Assembly (NCBI GenBank): GCA_003576695.1
Contig: QOZQ01000004.1
Coordinates: 372,001-436,000, forward strand
Source of the DNA: Taklimakanibacter lacteus
GTDB lineage: Bacteria > Pseudomonadota > Alphaproteobacteria > Rhizobiales > Aestuariivirgaceae
Direction: 5' to 3'
DNA length: 64,000 nucleotides
Shown: positions 54,084 to 62,784 of the stretch, one piece after another
Layout: every line of letters starts with the position of its first letter
How positions within the stretch are numbered: position 1 is the first letter of the stretch
The notes under the pieces: generated by a model
The model's database searches: none
The model's input: the letters and a program-made list of their open reading frames with translations, nothing else
Told to the model about the DNA's origin: nothing
Made by a program: the position numbers and the translations under genes

Positions 54084-55214
54084 TCACTCCGCGGCTTCGG
54101 GCTGGGCGGCGGGGACTGCCCGCCTGCCGCCGGCCGCCTTGCGGTCGAACAGGCCGGCAAGGCCCTTCGGCAGGAAAAGCGTCACGGCGAGGAAGAGGCC
54201 GCCCAAAGCGAAGAGCCAGAGCTCGGGCAGAGCGCTGGTGAACCAGCTCTTGGCGAAGTTGACGAGCACGGCGCCGAGGATCGGGCCGAACAGTGTGCCG
54301 CGTCCGCCAATGGCCGTCCAGACGACCGCCTCGATCGAATTGGCGGGAGCGAACTCACCCGGATTGATGATGCCGACCTGCGGCACATAGAGCGCGCCCG
54401 CGACCCCCGCGATGCAGGCAGAAACCGTGAAAGCGAAGAGCTTGAAGGCCTCGACCCGGTAGCCGAGGAATCGGGTGCGGCTCTCGGCATCGCGGATCGC
54501 CGTCAGCACGACGCCGAGGCGCGAGCGGGTGATGGCAAGGCACAGCAGCAGGCTGGCGCCGAGCGCCAGGCACGTGGCGATGAAGAGGGCGGTGCGCGTG
54601 CCGCTGGCCTGCAGATTGAACCCCAATATGTCCTTGAAGTCGGTGAGGCCGTTATTGCCGCCAAAGCCCATGTCATTGCGGAAGAAGGCGAGCATCAGCG
54701 CGAAGGTGAGGGCCTGGGTGATGATCGAGAGATGGACACCCGAGACGCGCGAGCGGAAAGCGAAGAAGCCGAAGAGGAAGGCAAGGACGCCCGGCACGAA
54801 CAGCACCATGAACATGGCGAAAGCGAAGCTGTCGAAGCCGTGCCAGTACCAGGGCAGCTCGGTCCAGTTGAGGAATACCATGAAATCGGGGAGCTCAGCA
54901 TTGCCATAGACGCCACGGCTGCCGATCTGGCGCATGAGATACATGCCCATGGCATAGCCGCCGAGCGCGAAGAAGGCGCCGTGGCCCAGGCTCAATATGC
55001 CGCAATAGCCCCAGATGAGATCGAGCGACAGAGCGAGCATGGCATAGCAAAGATATTTGCCGATCAGCGCCATGGCATAGGCCGGGATATGGAAGGCGCT
55101 TTCGGGCGGGACCAGCAGATGGAGCACCGGCACCAGGATGGCGATGATGAGGATCACCGCCAGCGTGACCAGCACGCCGCGATCGGAGATCTTGAGAAGA
55201 CGCCCGGCGATCAT
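54084..55214 (-). CDS. urtC: Urea ABC importer permease UrtC
   Basis: 376 residues from ATG 55214, which overlaps the urtB stop by 4 bases; the frame upstream is an off-frame reading of urtB. LivM-like with about ten membrane helices and the segment LSLDLIWGYCGILSLGHGAF typical of UrtC. The C-terminus (about 350-376) is a short charged, Ala-rich cytoplasmic tail. Confidence 0.95.
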   Translation of the reverse strand: MIAGRLLKISDRGVLVTLAVILIIAILVPVLHLLVPPESAFHIPAYAMALIGKYLCYAMLALSLDLIWGYCGILSLGHGAFFALGGYAMGMYLMRQIGSRGVYGNAELPDFMVFLNWTELPWYWHGFDSFAFAMFMVLFVPGVLAFLFGFFAFRSRVSGVHLSIITQALTFALMLAFFRNDMGFGGNNGLTDFKDILGFNLQASGTRTALFIATCLALGASLLLCLAITRSRLGVVLTAIRDAESRTRFLGYRVEAFKLFAFTVSACIAGVAGALYVPQVGIINPGEFAPANSIEAVVWTAIGGRGTLFGPILGAVLVNFAKSWFTSALPELWLFALGGLFLAVTLFLPKGLAGLFDRKAAGGRRAVPAAQPEAAE

Positions 55215-56809
55215 GCCTCGACCGCCCGGCCCTTGAGGGCGAAGAGGCCGCGCGGCCGTTTCTGGATGAAGAGGATGATGAAGACGAGGACGAGGATCTT
55301 GCCGAGAACGGCGCCGGCAAAAGGCTCGAGGAACTTGTTGGCGATGCCGAGGGTAAGGGCGGCGACCAGCGTTCCCCACAGATTGCCGACGCCACCGAAG
55401 ACGACGACCATGAAGCTGTCGATGATATAGGATTGGCCGAGATTAGGGCTCACATTGTCGATCTGGCTCAAGGCCACGCCGGCAATGCCGGCAATGCCGG
55501 AGCCCAGACCGAAAGTGAGCGCATCGACGCGGGCGGTGTGGATGCCCATGGCGCTCGCCATCTGGCGGTTCTGGGTCACGGCACGCATTTCAAGGCCGAA
55601 ACGGCTATGGCGCAGCAGGAGCAGGAGGCCGACAAAGACCAGGAGCGCGAAGACGATGATGGCGAGACGGTTGGCGGTCAGTGTGAGCGCGCCAAGCTCG
55701 AGCGAGCCCGACATCCAGGAGGGCGTCGAGACCTCGCGATTGGTCGGGCCGAAGAGGCTGCGGATGGCCTGCTGCAGGATGAGGGACAGGCCCCAGGTCG
55801 CCAGCAGCGTTTCGAGCGGGCGGCCATAGAGAAAGCGGATGATGCTGCGCTCGATGGCGATGCCGATGAGGGCGGTGACCAGGAAAGCGAGCGGTACCGC
55901 GATGAAGAGCGACTGATCGAGCAGATCGGGTGCGGCGCCGCGGATGACTTCCTGCACCAGGAAGGTGACATAGGCGCCGATCATCACCATCTCGCCATGC
56001 GCCATGTTGATGACGCCCATCACGCCGAAAGTGATGGCAAGGCCGATGGCGGCGAGCAGCAGGACGGAGCCGAGGCTCAGGCCATAGACGGCATTCTGGA
56101 GCGAATCCCAGAAGGATCGGGCCCATTCGAGGGACGTCAGAGCCTCGGTTGCCGCGCGGGCGACGGCGTCGGACCCTTGCGCGACCGAGGAGAGCAGCGC
56201 AATCGCATCCTGGTCGCCGCGCGCCTTGACGGTGAGCACGGCGGCGAGCTTCTCCGCTTCAGGGGCATCAGACACCAAAGTGAGAGCGGCCAGCGCTTCC
56301 ATCATGGCCTGCCTCACCTGCGGGTCCTGCTCCTTGGCGAGAGCGTCCTTCAGAGGCTGCAGCGACGAGAGGTCGCGCGAGCGGAAAAGATCGTCGGCCG
56401 CTTTGAGGCGGACGGCCGGGTCGTCCGAGAAGAGCGTCAGGCCGCCGAGGATCACCTTGATCTGACGCCTGATCTTGTTGTTGATGGCGATCCTGTCGAG
56501 ATCGGCTTCGGCCGCTTCGCCCAGCGCTTCGCCGGTGGCGGCATTCTCGATCTTTACGTTCCCTTTGCCCTCGGCAATGACGACAAGGCGGTCGGCCTTG
56601 CGAATGAGAAGCTTGTTGTCGTTGAGGGCCGTGAGAACGGCTGCGACACGCGCATCGCCCGTTGCGGCAATGGCGGCGATGGCCTTTTCCTTCTGAGCGA
56701 AGTTCGACGTGTCGAGCGACTTGATCTCGGTGGCGAGGTCGGCGGCCATGGCGTGCGTGACCATGAGCGCGATGGTCAGCATGGTCGCCAGGGCGACAGC
56801 GAGCAGCAT
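55211..56809 (-). CDS. urtB: Urea ABC importer permease UrtB
   Basis: 532 residues from ATG 56809, the usual UrtB length. A signal peptide (1-22) and a periplasmic N-terminal domain of about 210 residues with HEAT-like helices precede the LivH-like permease domain (about 235-532, eight helices; GVINMAHGEMVMIGAYVTF). This extra N-terminal domain distinguishes UrtB from LivH. The frame stays open upstream through the repeat region, but that part is not coding. The RBS (GGGAGGG) is 13 bases upstream, which is rather far. Confidence 0.93.
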   Translation of the reverse strand: MLLAVALATMLTIALMVTHAMAADLATEIKSLDTSNFAQKEKAIAAIAATGDARVAAVLTALNDNKLLIRKADRLVVIAEGKGNVKIENAATGEALGEAAEADLDRIAINNKIRRQIKVILGGLTLFSDDPAVRLKAADDLFRSRDLSSLQPLKDALAKEQDPQVRQAMMEALAALTLVSDAPEAEKLAAVLTVKARGDQDAIALLSSVAQGSDAVARAATEALTSLEWARSFWDSLQNAVYGLSLGSVLLLAAIGLAITFGVMGVINMAHGEMVMIGAYVTFLVQEVIRGAAPDLLDQSLFIAVPLAFLVTALIGIAIERSIIRFLYGRPLETLLATWGLSLILQQAIRSLFGPTNREVSTPSWMSGSLELGALTLTANRLAIIVFALLVFVGLLLLLRHSRFGLEMRAVTQNRQMASAMGIHTARVDALTFGLGSGIAGIAGVALSQIDNVSPNLGQSYIIDSFMVVVFGGVGNLWGTLVAALTLGIANKFLEPFAGAVLGKILVLVFIILFIQKRPRGLFALKGRAVEA

Positions 56810-56821
56810 TCGCGCAATTTT

Positions 56822-57290
56822 ACCCTCCCCCTCGCGGGAAGGGGTATCGCATATGAGAATTTCTCTGCTTGCCGTTAGTCGTTCCCCTTCTCCCGCTTGC
56901 GGGAGAAGGTGGCGCGAAGCGCCGGATGAGGGTGTCCTTCGTGCCGACACTCCGAAGCATCCTGCGAGCTCAAGCCAGCTGTTTTCCCAATATCGAAGGC
57001 CACTGCATACTGAACCAACACCCTCATCCGCCCTATCGGGCACCTTCTCCCGCAAGCGGGAGAAGGGGAAATAATAGAGAGCACGGAGGCGCGTCAGGCA
57101 CCCTGCCTCTCCATATGCGATAGCCCTGCCCTCGCGGGGAGGGTCGACCCGAAGGGTCGGGGTGGGGGGCTGGGTGGTTTGAATTACCTGGCGCATCTTC
57201 GTATGAAGAGAGACAAACGTAAGCAGCATCGCGTGACCCCCACCCCTAACCCCTCCCCGCAAGGGGGAGGGGAATGATGGTGCATGGCCC
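56822..57290. repeat. Nested palindromic repeats between urtA and urtB
   Basis: The 488-base gap has no gene. An outer inverted repeat (56822-56855 with 57112-57149, meeting at TATCGCATATG / CATATGCGATA) encloses an inner one (56884-56934 with 57019-57068) whose arms both carry CTTCTCCCGCTTGCGGGAG-type hairpins. A third pair (GGGTCGGGGTGGGGG near 57154; CCCCCACCCCTAACCC near 57238) follows. This looks like palindromic elements inserted into one another. They could reduce urtB-E expression relative to urtA. Confidence 0.8.
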
Positions 57291-57297
57291 GGCAGCC

Positions 57298-58608
57298 TCA
57301 GCTGCCCTGGCCGCCGCATTTGCCGGTGGCCACGTTGAAGTTGCCGCAGGAGAGCGGCTTGCGCCAATCGGAGATCAGGTCCTTCGAGCCTTCCAGATAG
57401 TCCGACCATTCATCGCCGACGACGGTGCCCGAGGTTTGCCAGACGGTCTGGAACTGGCCATCCGCCTGGATCTCGCCGATCAGCACCGGCTTGGTGATGT
57501 GGTGGTTGGGCATCATGGTGGAGGTGCCGCCGGAAAGATTGGGCACGCTGACGCCGATGATCGCATCGCCGACCGCGTCGGGATCGGTGGTGCCCGCCTT
57601 CTTCACCGCCTCGACCCACATGTTGAAGCCGATGAAATGCGCTTCCATCGGGTCGTTGGTGACGCGCTTGTCGTTCTTGATGAAGGTCTTCCAGGCCTTG
57701 ATGAATTCGGCATTGATCGGCGCATCGACGCTCTGGAAATAGTTCCAGGCGGCGAGATGTCCGACGAGCGGCGCCGTGTCGAGGCCGGCCAGCTCTTCCT
57801 CGCCGACCGAGAAGGCGACGACCGGTATGTCCTCGGCCTTGACGCCCTGGTTGCCGAGCTCCTTGTAGAAGGGGACATTGGCATCGCCATTGATGGTCGA
57901 GACGACCGCCGTCTTCTTGCCGGCGGAGCCGAATTTCTTGATGTCGGAGACGATGGTCTGCCAGTCGGAATGGCCGAAGGGCGTGTAGTTGATCATGATG
58001 TCGTCGGCAGCGACGCCCTTGGCCTTGAGATAGGCTTCGAGGATCTTGTTGGTGGTGCGCGGATAGACATAGTCGGTGCCGGCCAGCACCCAGCGCTTCA
58101 CCGCGCCGCCGTCCTCGCTCATCAGATAGTCGACCGCCGGGATCGCCTGCTGATTGGGCGCCGCACCCGTATAGAAGACGTTCTTCGAGCTTTCCTCACC
58201 CTCATATTGGACCGGATAGAATAGCAGGCCGTTCAATTCCTCGAAGACCGGCAGGACCGATTTGCGCGACACCGAGGTCCAGCAGCCGAAGACTGCGGCG
58301 ACCTTGTCCTTGGCGAGGAGGTCGCGCGCTTTCTCGGCGAAGAGTGGCCAGTTGGAGGCGGGATCGACGACCACCGCCTCGAGCTTCTTGCCGAGGAGGC
58401 CGCCCTTCTTGTTCTGCTCCTCGATGAGCATCAGCATCACGTCCTTGAGGGTCGTCTCCGAGATCGCCATCGTTCCCGACAGCGAGTGGAGGATGCCGAC
58501 CTTGATCGTCTCTTCGGCGAAGGCCGGGCTTGCCGAAAGCGCCACCGGACTGAGCGCCGAGGCAATCAAGAAGGCTCTGCCGAGCTTCGTAAATTCACGT
58601 CTGTTCAT
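57298..58608 (-). CDS. urtA: Urea ABC importer binding protein UrtA
   Basis: 436 residues with a Tat-like signal (NRREFTKLGRAFLIASALS; cleavage near PAFAEE). Type 1 periplasmic binding fold; segments VGILHSLSGTMAISE, GCWTSVSRKSVLPVFE and FYPVQYEGEESSKN are distinctive for UrtA rather than the branched amino-acid binder LivJ. RBS AAGGGGAG is well placed. A sigma-54 promoter lies upstream (58653-58667). Confidence 0.95.
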   Translation of the reverse strand: MNRREFTKLGRAFLIASALSPVALSASPAFAEETIKVGILHSLSGTMAISETTLKDVMLMLIEEQNKKGGLLGKKLEAVVVDPASNWPLFAEKARDLLAKDKVAAVFGCWTSVSRKSVLPVFEELNGLLFYPVQYEGEESSKNVFYTGAAPNQQAIPAVDYLMSEDGGAVKRWVLAGTDYVYPRTTNKILEAYLKAKGVAADDIMINYTPFGHSDWQTIVSDIKKFGSAGKKTAVVSTINGDANVPFYKELGNQGVKAEDIPVVAFSVGEEELAGLDTAPLVGHLAAWNYFQSVDAPINAEFIKAWKTFIKNDKRVTNDPMEAHFIGFNMWVEAVKKAGTTDPDAVGDAIIGVSVPNLSGGTSTMMPNHHITKPVLIGEIQADGQFQTVWQTSGTVVGDEWSDYLEGSKDLISDWRKPLSCGNFNVATGKCGGQGS

Positions 58609-58652
58609 GCGCGTCTCCCCTTATGATTGTCGCCCCAGTGCGATGACGCAGC

Positions 58653-58667
58653 GCAAAGCGCGTGCCA
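58653..58667 (-). promoter_or_regulatory. Sigma-54 (RpoN) promoter of urtA
   Basis: On the minus strand TGGCACGCGCTTTGC matches the -24/-12 consensus TGGCACG-N4-TTGC at every fixed base. Transcription would start near 58641, about 33 bases before the urtA start codon. This fits control of urea uptake by nitrogen status through NtrC. Confidence 0.8.
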
Positions 58668-58744
58668 GTTGCGCGAGAGGCGCTCCATGATCTTTCAAGC
58701 CATTGTCACGCTTGAGCGATTCATGTTTTCTGGTGGAGAAGGTC

Positions 58745-58765
58745 GCTGCCCAATAATATTGCAGC
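58745..58765. promoter_or_regulatory. Possible enhancer palindrome upstream of the urtA sigma-54 promoter
   Basis: GCTGC and GCAGC form a 5-bp inverted repeat around an AT-rich centre containing AATATT, about 110 bases upstream of the predicted start point, a normal enhancer distance. It does not match the NtrC consensus well, and could instead serve the divergent SDR gene. Confidence 0.3.
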
Positions 58766-58829
58766 GCAACAAAGTTAAGCAGTGTGGCGAGAAAACTGCC
58801 TAGGCTTTGGGCGGAATGAGGAGGACGAG

Positions 58830-59618
58830 ATGGCGGAAGGCGGAAGGCTCCAAGGCCGGGTGGCGGTGGTCACCGGGGCAGCGCAAGGGATCGGGCTCGG
58901 CATTGCGACGCGCCTGGCCGAAGAAGGGGCTATCGTCGTTCTGGCCGATATCGCCGACAGCAAGGCTCAAGCCGCGGCAGCCGATCTCGCCAGGCGGGGC
59001 TTGAGCGCCACGGCAGCGCGCGTCGATATCGCCAATGATGCCTCGGTCCAGATGCTGGCTCGGAAGGTCGAGGCCGACCATGGCAAATGCGAGATCCTGG
59101 TCAACAATGCCGCGGTGGGCGCCGACACCCATATAGAGACAATGAGCATGGAGGCTTATCAGCGCGTCATCGGCATCAATCAGGATGGCGCCATCCGCAT
59201 GAGCGTTGCCTTCGTGCCGCTGATCAAGAAAGCGGGGCCGGGGCGCCGCATCCTCAATGTCGTCTCGATCCTGGGCTTGCGCGGCTGGCCCAACCAGATC
59301 GCCTATGCGACGGCCAAGGGCGCTATCGTGAATTTCACACGGGCGCTCGCCTGCGATCTCGCCCCGCATGACATCATGGTCAATGCCATAGCGCCGGGCT
59401 TCGTCGACACGCCGATGTCGTTGCGCCGCGACGGCAAGCACGAATATGATGCCGACTGGTTCCGCGACATCTATGTGAAATATGGCCGTATCCCGATGCG
59501 CCGCTATGGCAAGCCGATCGACATGGCGGGACCGGCCTATTTCCTTTGCTCGGATGATGCGCAATATGTGACCGGCCAGATCCTCAGCGTCGATGGCGGC
59601 GCGTCGGCGACTTTCTGA
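58830..59618 (+). CDS. Short-chain dehydrogenase/reductase (SDR)
   Basis: 262 residues from ATG 58830, behind GAGGAGGA; an earlier start at 58782 precedes that RBS. TGAAQGIG (cofactor), NNAAVG, S in VVSILG and YATAK (catalytic) are present; the end ILSVDGGASATF is typical. Asp at the end of the second strand (LADIAD) points to NAD. First gene of a five-gene plus-strand cluster of four SDRs and a cupin. Confidence 0.88.
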   Translation: MAEGGRLQGRVAVVTGAAQGIGLGIATRLAEEGAIVVLADIADSKAQAAAADLARRGLSATAARVDIANDASVQMLARKVEADHGKCEILVNNAAVGADTHIETMSMEAYQRVIGINQDGAIRMSVAFVPLIKKAGPGRRILNVVSILGLRGWPNQIAYATAKGAIVNFTRALACDLAPHDIMVNAIAPGFVDTPMSLRRDGKHEYDADWFRDIYVKYGRIPMRRYGKPIDMAGPAYFLCSDDAQYVTGQILSVDGGASATF

Positions 59619-59637
59619 GGAAGATCAGGAGACAGCA

Positions 59638-60417
59638 GTGGATTTGGGAATCGAAGGACGAAACGCGATTGTCTGCGCGTCAAGCCGGGGGCTCGGCCGC
59701 GGTTGCGCCACCGAGCTCGCCCGAGCCGGCTGCACGGTGGTCATCAACGGCCGCGACCAGACCACGCTCGAAGAGACGGCGCATCAGATCGCCACCGAGA
59801 CCGGAGCGAAGATCATTCCCATCGTCGCCGATGTGGCGGCAGCCGAGGGCCAGCGGAAATTGCTCGGCGCCGTGAGCCAGGTCGATATCCTGGTCAACAA
59901 CAATGGTGGGCCGCCTTATCGCGATTTCCGGGAGATCGACCGGGAGGCGCAGCTCAAGGGCCTCGTCAACAACATGGTGAGCCCGATCGAGCTCATCCAG
60001 GCCGTCGTCGACGGCATGGTGGCGCGCCGCTTCGGGCGGATCGTCAACATCACATCGGGCTCGGTCAAGGCGCCGATCGCCGGCCTCGATCTGTCGAGCG
60101 GGGCCAGGCTCGGCCTCACCGGATTCCTTGCCGGCGTGGCGCGCTCGGTTGCCCATGCCAATGTGACGATCAACTTCCTGCTGCCCGGCTCATTCGACAC
60201 GCGCCGCCTCAATGATGGGCTTGCATCCGCGGCGAAGAGCCGGGGTGTGGGCATCGACGTCATCCGGGCCGAGGAAGAAGCCGCGATACCGGCGAAACGT
60301 ATCGGCCGGCCGGAGGAATTCGGCAAGGCCTGCGCCTTCCTGTGCTCGGCCCATGCCGGCTATATAACGGGTCAGAATCTCCTGATGGATGGCGGCGCCT
60401 ATCCGGGCGTTCTGTGA
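59638..60417 (+). CDS. SDR-fold protein lacking the catalytic Tyr-x-x-x-Lys
   Basis: 259 residues from GTG 59638, 5 bases after CAGGAGA. The Rossmann motif is CASSRGLG rather than TGxxxGIG, and the NNAG segment reads NNNGGPP. At the active site, where classical SDRs have Y-x-x-x-K, the sequence is LSSGARLGL, so both Tyr and Lys are missing (Lys position is Arg). A subfamily of FabG-like proteins with this LS-x-GAR-type segment exists; its reaction is not clear to me. The C-terminal GQNLLMDGGAYPG is normal. Confidence 0.85.
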   Translation: MDLGIEGRNAIVCASSRGLGRGCATELARAGCTVVINGRDQTTLEETAHQIATETGAKIIPIVADVAAAEGQRKLLGAVSQVDILVNNNGGPPYRDFREIDREAQLKGLVNNMVSPIELIQAVVDGMVARRFGRIVNITSGSVKAPIAGLDLSSGARLGLTGFLAGVARSVAHANVTINFLLPGSFDTRRLNDGLASAAKSRGVGIDVIRAEEEAAIPAKRIGRPEEFGKACAFLCSAHAGYITGQNLLMDGGAYPGVL

Positions 60418-60431
60418 CGAAAGGACTGGCG

Positions 60432-61280
60432 ATGAGTATCGAAGCGGTGAAAGAAGGCAATGTCGCCATCATCACCGGCGGCGCCTCCGGCATCGGCCTC
60501 GCGGCGGCGCGGCGGTTCCTCGAACGGGGCCTCAAGGTCTGCATCGCCGACCGCGATGCGGGTCGGCTGATGCAGGCTGCCGGCGACCTCGCCCATGATG
60601 ATTGCCTGATCGCGCCTTGCGATGTCGGCAGCGAAGACGAATTGCGCCAGGTGGAGCAGACGGTCAGGGAGCATTTCGGCCATATCGACGTGCTCATGAA
60701 CAATGCCGGCATCCAGCCGGGCAGCCAGATCTTCGGCGACCAGAAGAACTGGGAGGGTGTCATCCGGGTCAATCTGTGGGGCGTCGTCAATGGCACGCGC
60801 GTCATCGGCCCCAATATGATGGCGCAAGGGACCGCTGGCCTCATCATCAATACCGGCTCCAAGCAGGGCATCACCACGCCGCCCGGCGATCCGGCCTATA
60901 ATGTGGCCAAAGCCGGGGTGAAGGTGTTCACCGAGGCGCTGCAGCATGAGCTGCGCTCGCGCGCAGGCTGCAAGGTGAGTGCCCATCTCCTGATTCCGGG
61001 CTTCGTCTTCACCGGCCTCACCGCCAGGGGGCGAACCGAAAGGCCCGCCGGCGCCTGGACGCCCGAACAGACGGTCGATTTCATGCTCGAGCGCCTTGCC
61101 GAGGGTGACTTCTATATATTGTGCCCGGACAACGAGGTGCAGCGCGCCACCGATGAGAAGCGGATCGCCTGGGCGGCGGGCGACATCATCGAGAACCGGC
61201 CGCCTCTGTCGCGCTGGCATCCCGATTACGGCGAGCGCTTTGCTGCGTTCCTGAAAGACGGAGAAGGGCGCCATGACTGA
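60432..61280 (+). CDS. Short-chain dehydrogenase/reductase (SDR)
   Basis: 282 residues from ATG 60432; the frame upstream belongs to the previous gene's territory. TGGASGIG, NNAGI, S in INTGSKQG and YNVAK are all present, so it should be active. The C-terminal 50 residues (WHPDYGERFAAF) extend beyond the usual SDR core and lack the DGG end, as in SDRs with a larger substrate lid. The stop overlaps the cupin start by 8 bases. Confidence 0.87.
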   Translation: MSIEAVKEGNVAIITGGASGIGLAAARRFLERGLKVCIADRDAGRLMQAAGDLAHDDCLIAPCDVGSEDELRQVEQTVREHFGHIDVLMNNAGIQPGSQIFGDQKNWEGVIRVNLWGVVNGTRVIGPNMMAQGTAGLIINTGSKQGITTPPGDPAYNVAKAGVKVFTEALQHELRSRAGCKVSAHLLIPGFVFTGLTARGRTERPAGAWTPEQTVDFMLERLAEGDFYILCPDNEVQRATDEKRIAWAAGDIIENRPPLSRWHPDYGERFAAFLKDGEGRHD

Positions 61281-61866
61281 GCGATCCAAGGTCCTGCAGG
61301 ATTTTCTCGACAGCGTTCATGATGTGCTGAAGAGCGCCAAAGCCGGGCCCGAGGCGGGAAAATGCATCGCGCGGGTGTTCGACGCGCTGGAACGCCCATC
61401 ATCGCCGGGCCGAAACCAGCCGACGCGCCTGCCCGCCTGCACGCATTTGCCGGTGGCGCTCGAGACGGCCCGTTCCGGTGGTCCATCGCTCGCACGGATC
61501 GCCACGAGCTTTGCCGCGCTCGAGCCGCAGCTCACCTGGACGCGCCGGCCGAAGGTCGATGGCAGCCAGAGCGACAACTTCGCCGACGGCCACGCCAATG
61601 CGATGATCATCGGCCCCAATGGTCTTGAACCGCGCGAGGATGTCTGGGTGGGGGTGAGCCTGCTTGCGCCCCATGTCCGTTATCCCGACCACGATCATTC
61701 GCCGGAGGAAGTCTATCTGGTGCTGTCCAAGGGCAGGTTCCAGCATGGCGACAGCGAATGGTTCGAGCCCGGCATCGGCGGCAGCTTCTACAACACGCCC
61801 AATATCAAGCATGCCATGGCGTCGGGCGACGAACCGCTTTTCGCGATCTGGTGCCTGGCATCTTAA
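61273..61866 (+). CDS. Cupin of the DMSP-lyase-like (cupin-DLL) superfamily
   Basis: 197 residues, cytoplasmic. A helical N-terminus (1-50) is followed by a cupin barrel. The metal motif is H140-x-H142-x3-E146-x-Y148 and H180, in the order found in dimethylsulfoniopropionate lyases such as DddW and DddQ, where the Tyr acts as catalytic base. WFEPGIGGSFYN and IKHAMAS are also characteristic of the Ddd-type family. Not every member of this superfamily is a DMSP lyase, and no acrylate-handling or DMSP-transport gene is adjacent, so the substrate remains open. It is flanked by SDR genes on both sides. Confidence 0.75.
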   Translation: MTERSKVLQDFLDSVHDVLKSAKAGPEAGKCIARVFDALERPSSPGRNQPTRLPACTHLPVALETARSGGPSLARIATSFAALEPQLTWTRRPKVDGSQSDNFADGHANAMIIGPNGLEPREDVWVGVSLLAPHVRYPDHDHSPEEVYLVLSKGRFQHGDSEWFEPGIGGSFYNTPNIKHAMASGDEPLFAIWCLAS

Positions 61867-61886
61867 CAACATACAGGGAGATGATC

Positions 61887-62648
61887 ATGGATCTCGGATT
61901 GAAGGGCCTGAATGCGCTGGTGACCGGCGGCTCGAAAGGCATTGGACGGCGTGCCGCCGACATCTTCGCCGATGAAGGCGCCAATGTCGCGATCTGCGCG
62001 CGCAACAAAGCCGAGGTGGATGAGGCTGTCGCCGCCTTCGGCAAGAAAGGCGTCAAGAGCTTCGGCCAGGCGGTCGATGTCGGCGACAAGGCCGCCCTCG
62101 AAGGCTGGATCGCGGCCGGCGCCAAGGCGCTGGGCGGCATCGACATCGTCGTCGCCAATGTCTCGGCCCTTGCTGTCGACAACAGCGAGGAGGCCTGGGA
62201 GAAGCAGTTCCAGATCGACATGCTGCATACGGTGCGCGCGGTCAACGCGTCCTTGCCCTATCTCGAAAAGTCGAAGGCGCCGGCGATCGTCATCGTGTCC
62301 TCGGTCTCGGGGCGCGAGGTCGATTTCACCGGACCGGCCTATGGCGCCTTCAAGGCGGCGCTCATTCATTATGCGCAGCGCATGGCCTTCGAGCTCGCGC
62401 CCAAGATGATCCGCGTCAATTCGGTCTCGCCGGGCAACACCTATTTCGCCGGCGGGGTGTGGGAGCATATCGAGAAGAACATTCCCGACCTGTTCGCCAA
62501 GGCGCTGGCGCTCAACCCGACGGGGCGGATGGCAACGCCGGAGGAGATCGGGCGCGGCATCGTATTTCTGGCGAGCCCGGCGTCCAGTTTCACAACTGGC
62601 ACCAATCTGGTGATCGATGGCGCGCTGACGAAGGGTGTGCAGTTTTAG
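61887..62648 (+). CDS. Short-chain dehydrogenase/reductase (SDR)
   Basis: 253 residues. ATG 61887 was chosen because CAGGGAG ends directly before the ATG at 61881. TGGSKGIG, S in VSSVSG and Y-G-A-F-K are present; the NNAG segment is replaced by VANVSA. FabG-like, possibly acting on a hydroxy- or keto-acid. Last gene of the cluster; the repeat-rich gap follows. Confidence 0.87.
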   Translation: MDLGLKGLNALVTGGSKGIGRRAADIFADEGANVAICARNKAEVDEAVAAFGKKGVKSFGQAVDVGDKAALEGWIAAGAKALGGIDIVVANVSALAVDNSEEAWEKQFQIDMLHTVRAVNASLPYLEKSKAPAIVIVSSVSGREVDFTGPAYGAFKAALIHYAQRMAFELAPKMIRVNSVSPGNTYFAGGVWEHIEKNIPDLFAKALALNPTGRMATPEEIGRGIVFLASPASSFTTGTNLVIDGALTKGVQF

Positions 62649-62653
62649 CCACG

Positions 62654-62754
62654 CCGTCGCCCCGGCGGAAGCCGGGGCCCATTAAATTCGTTGAATACGA
62701 GCACCGCCGCCCAGATTGCACTTATTCAAGGGGTCCCGGCTTTCGCCGGGATCA
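62654..62754. repeat. 101-bp dispersed repeat, copy 2
   Basis: Same length and end structure as 43227-43327: a CCGGCGGAAGCCGGGG hairpin end, CATTAAATTC, ACTTATTCAA and a closing CCCGGCTTTCGCCGGGAT. A partial third copy of the right end (GCGGCTTTCGCCGGGATGAC) occurs at 62977-62996. Confidence 0.85.
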
Positions 62755-62784
62755 TATGCACACAATTCGCGGGCGAGCCTTTCA

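Noticed and set aside
53376-55430. 684-codon open frame on the plus strand opposite urtD and urtC
   Set aside because: It is a long antisense frame caused by high GC in codon position three; the minus-strand genes have clear family motifs and the antisense product has none.
55211-57409. UrtB frame extended upstream to give a 732-codon protein
   Set aside because: The extra 200 codons are translated palindromic repeats; the signal peptide at 56809 and normal UrtB length fix the start there.
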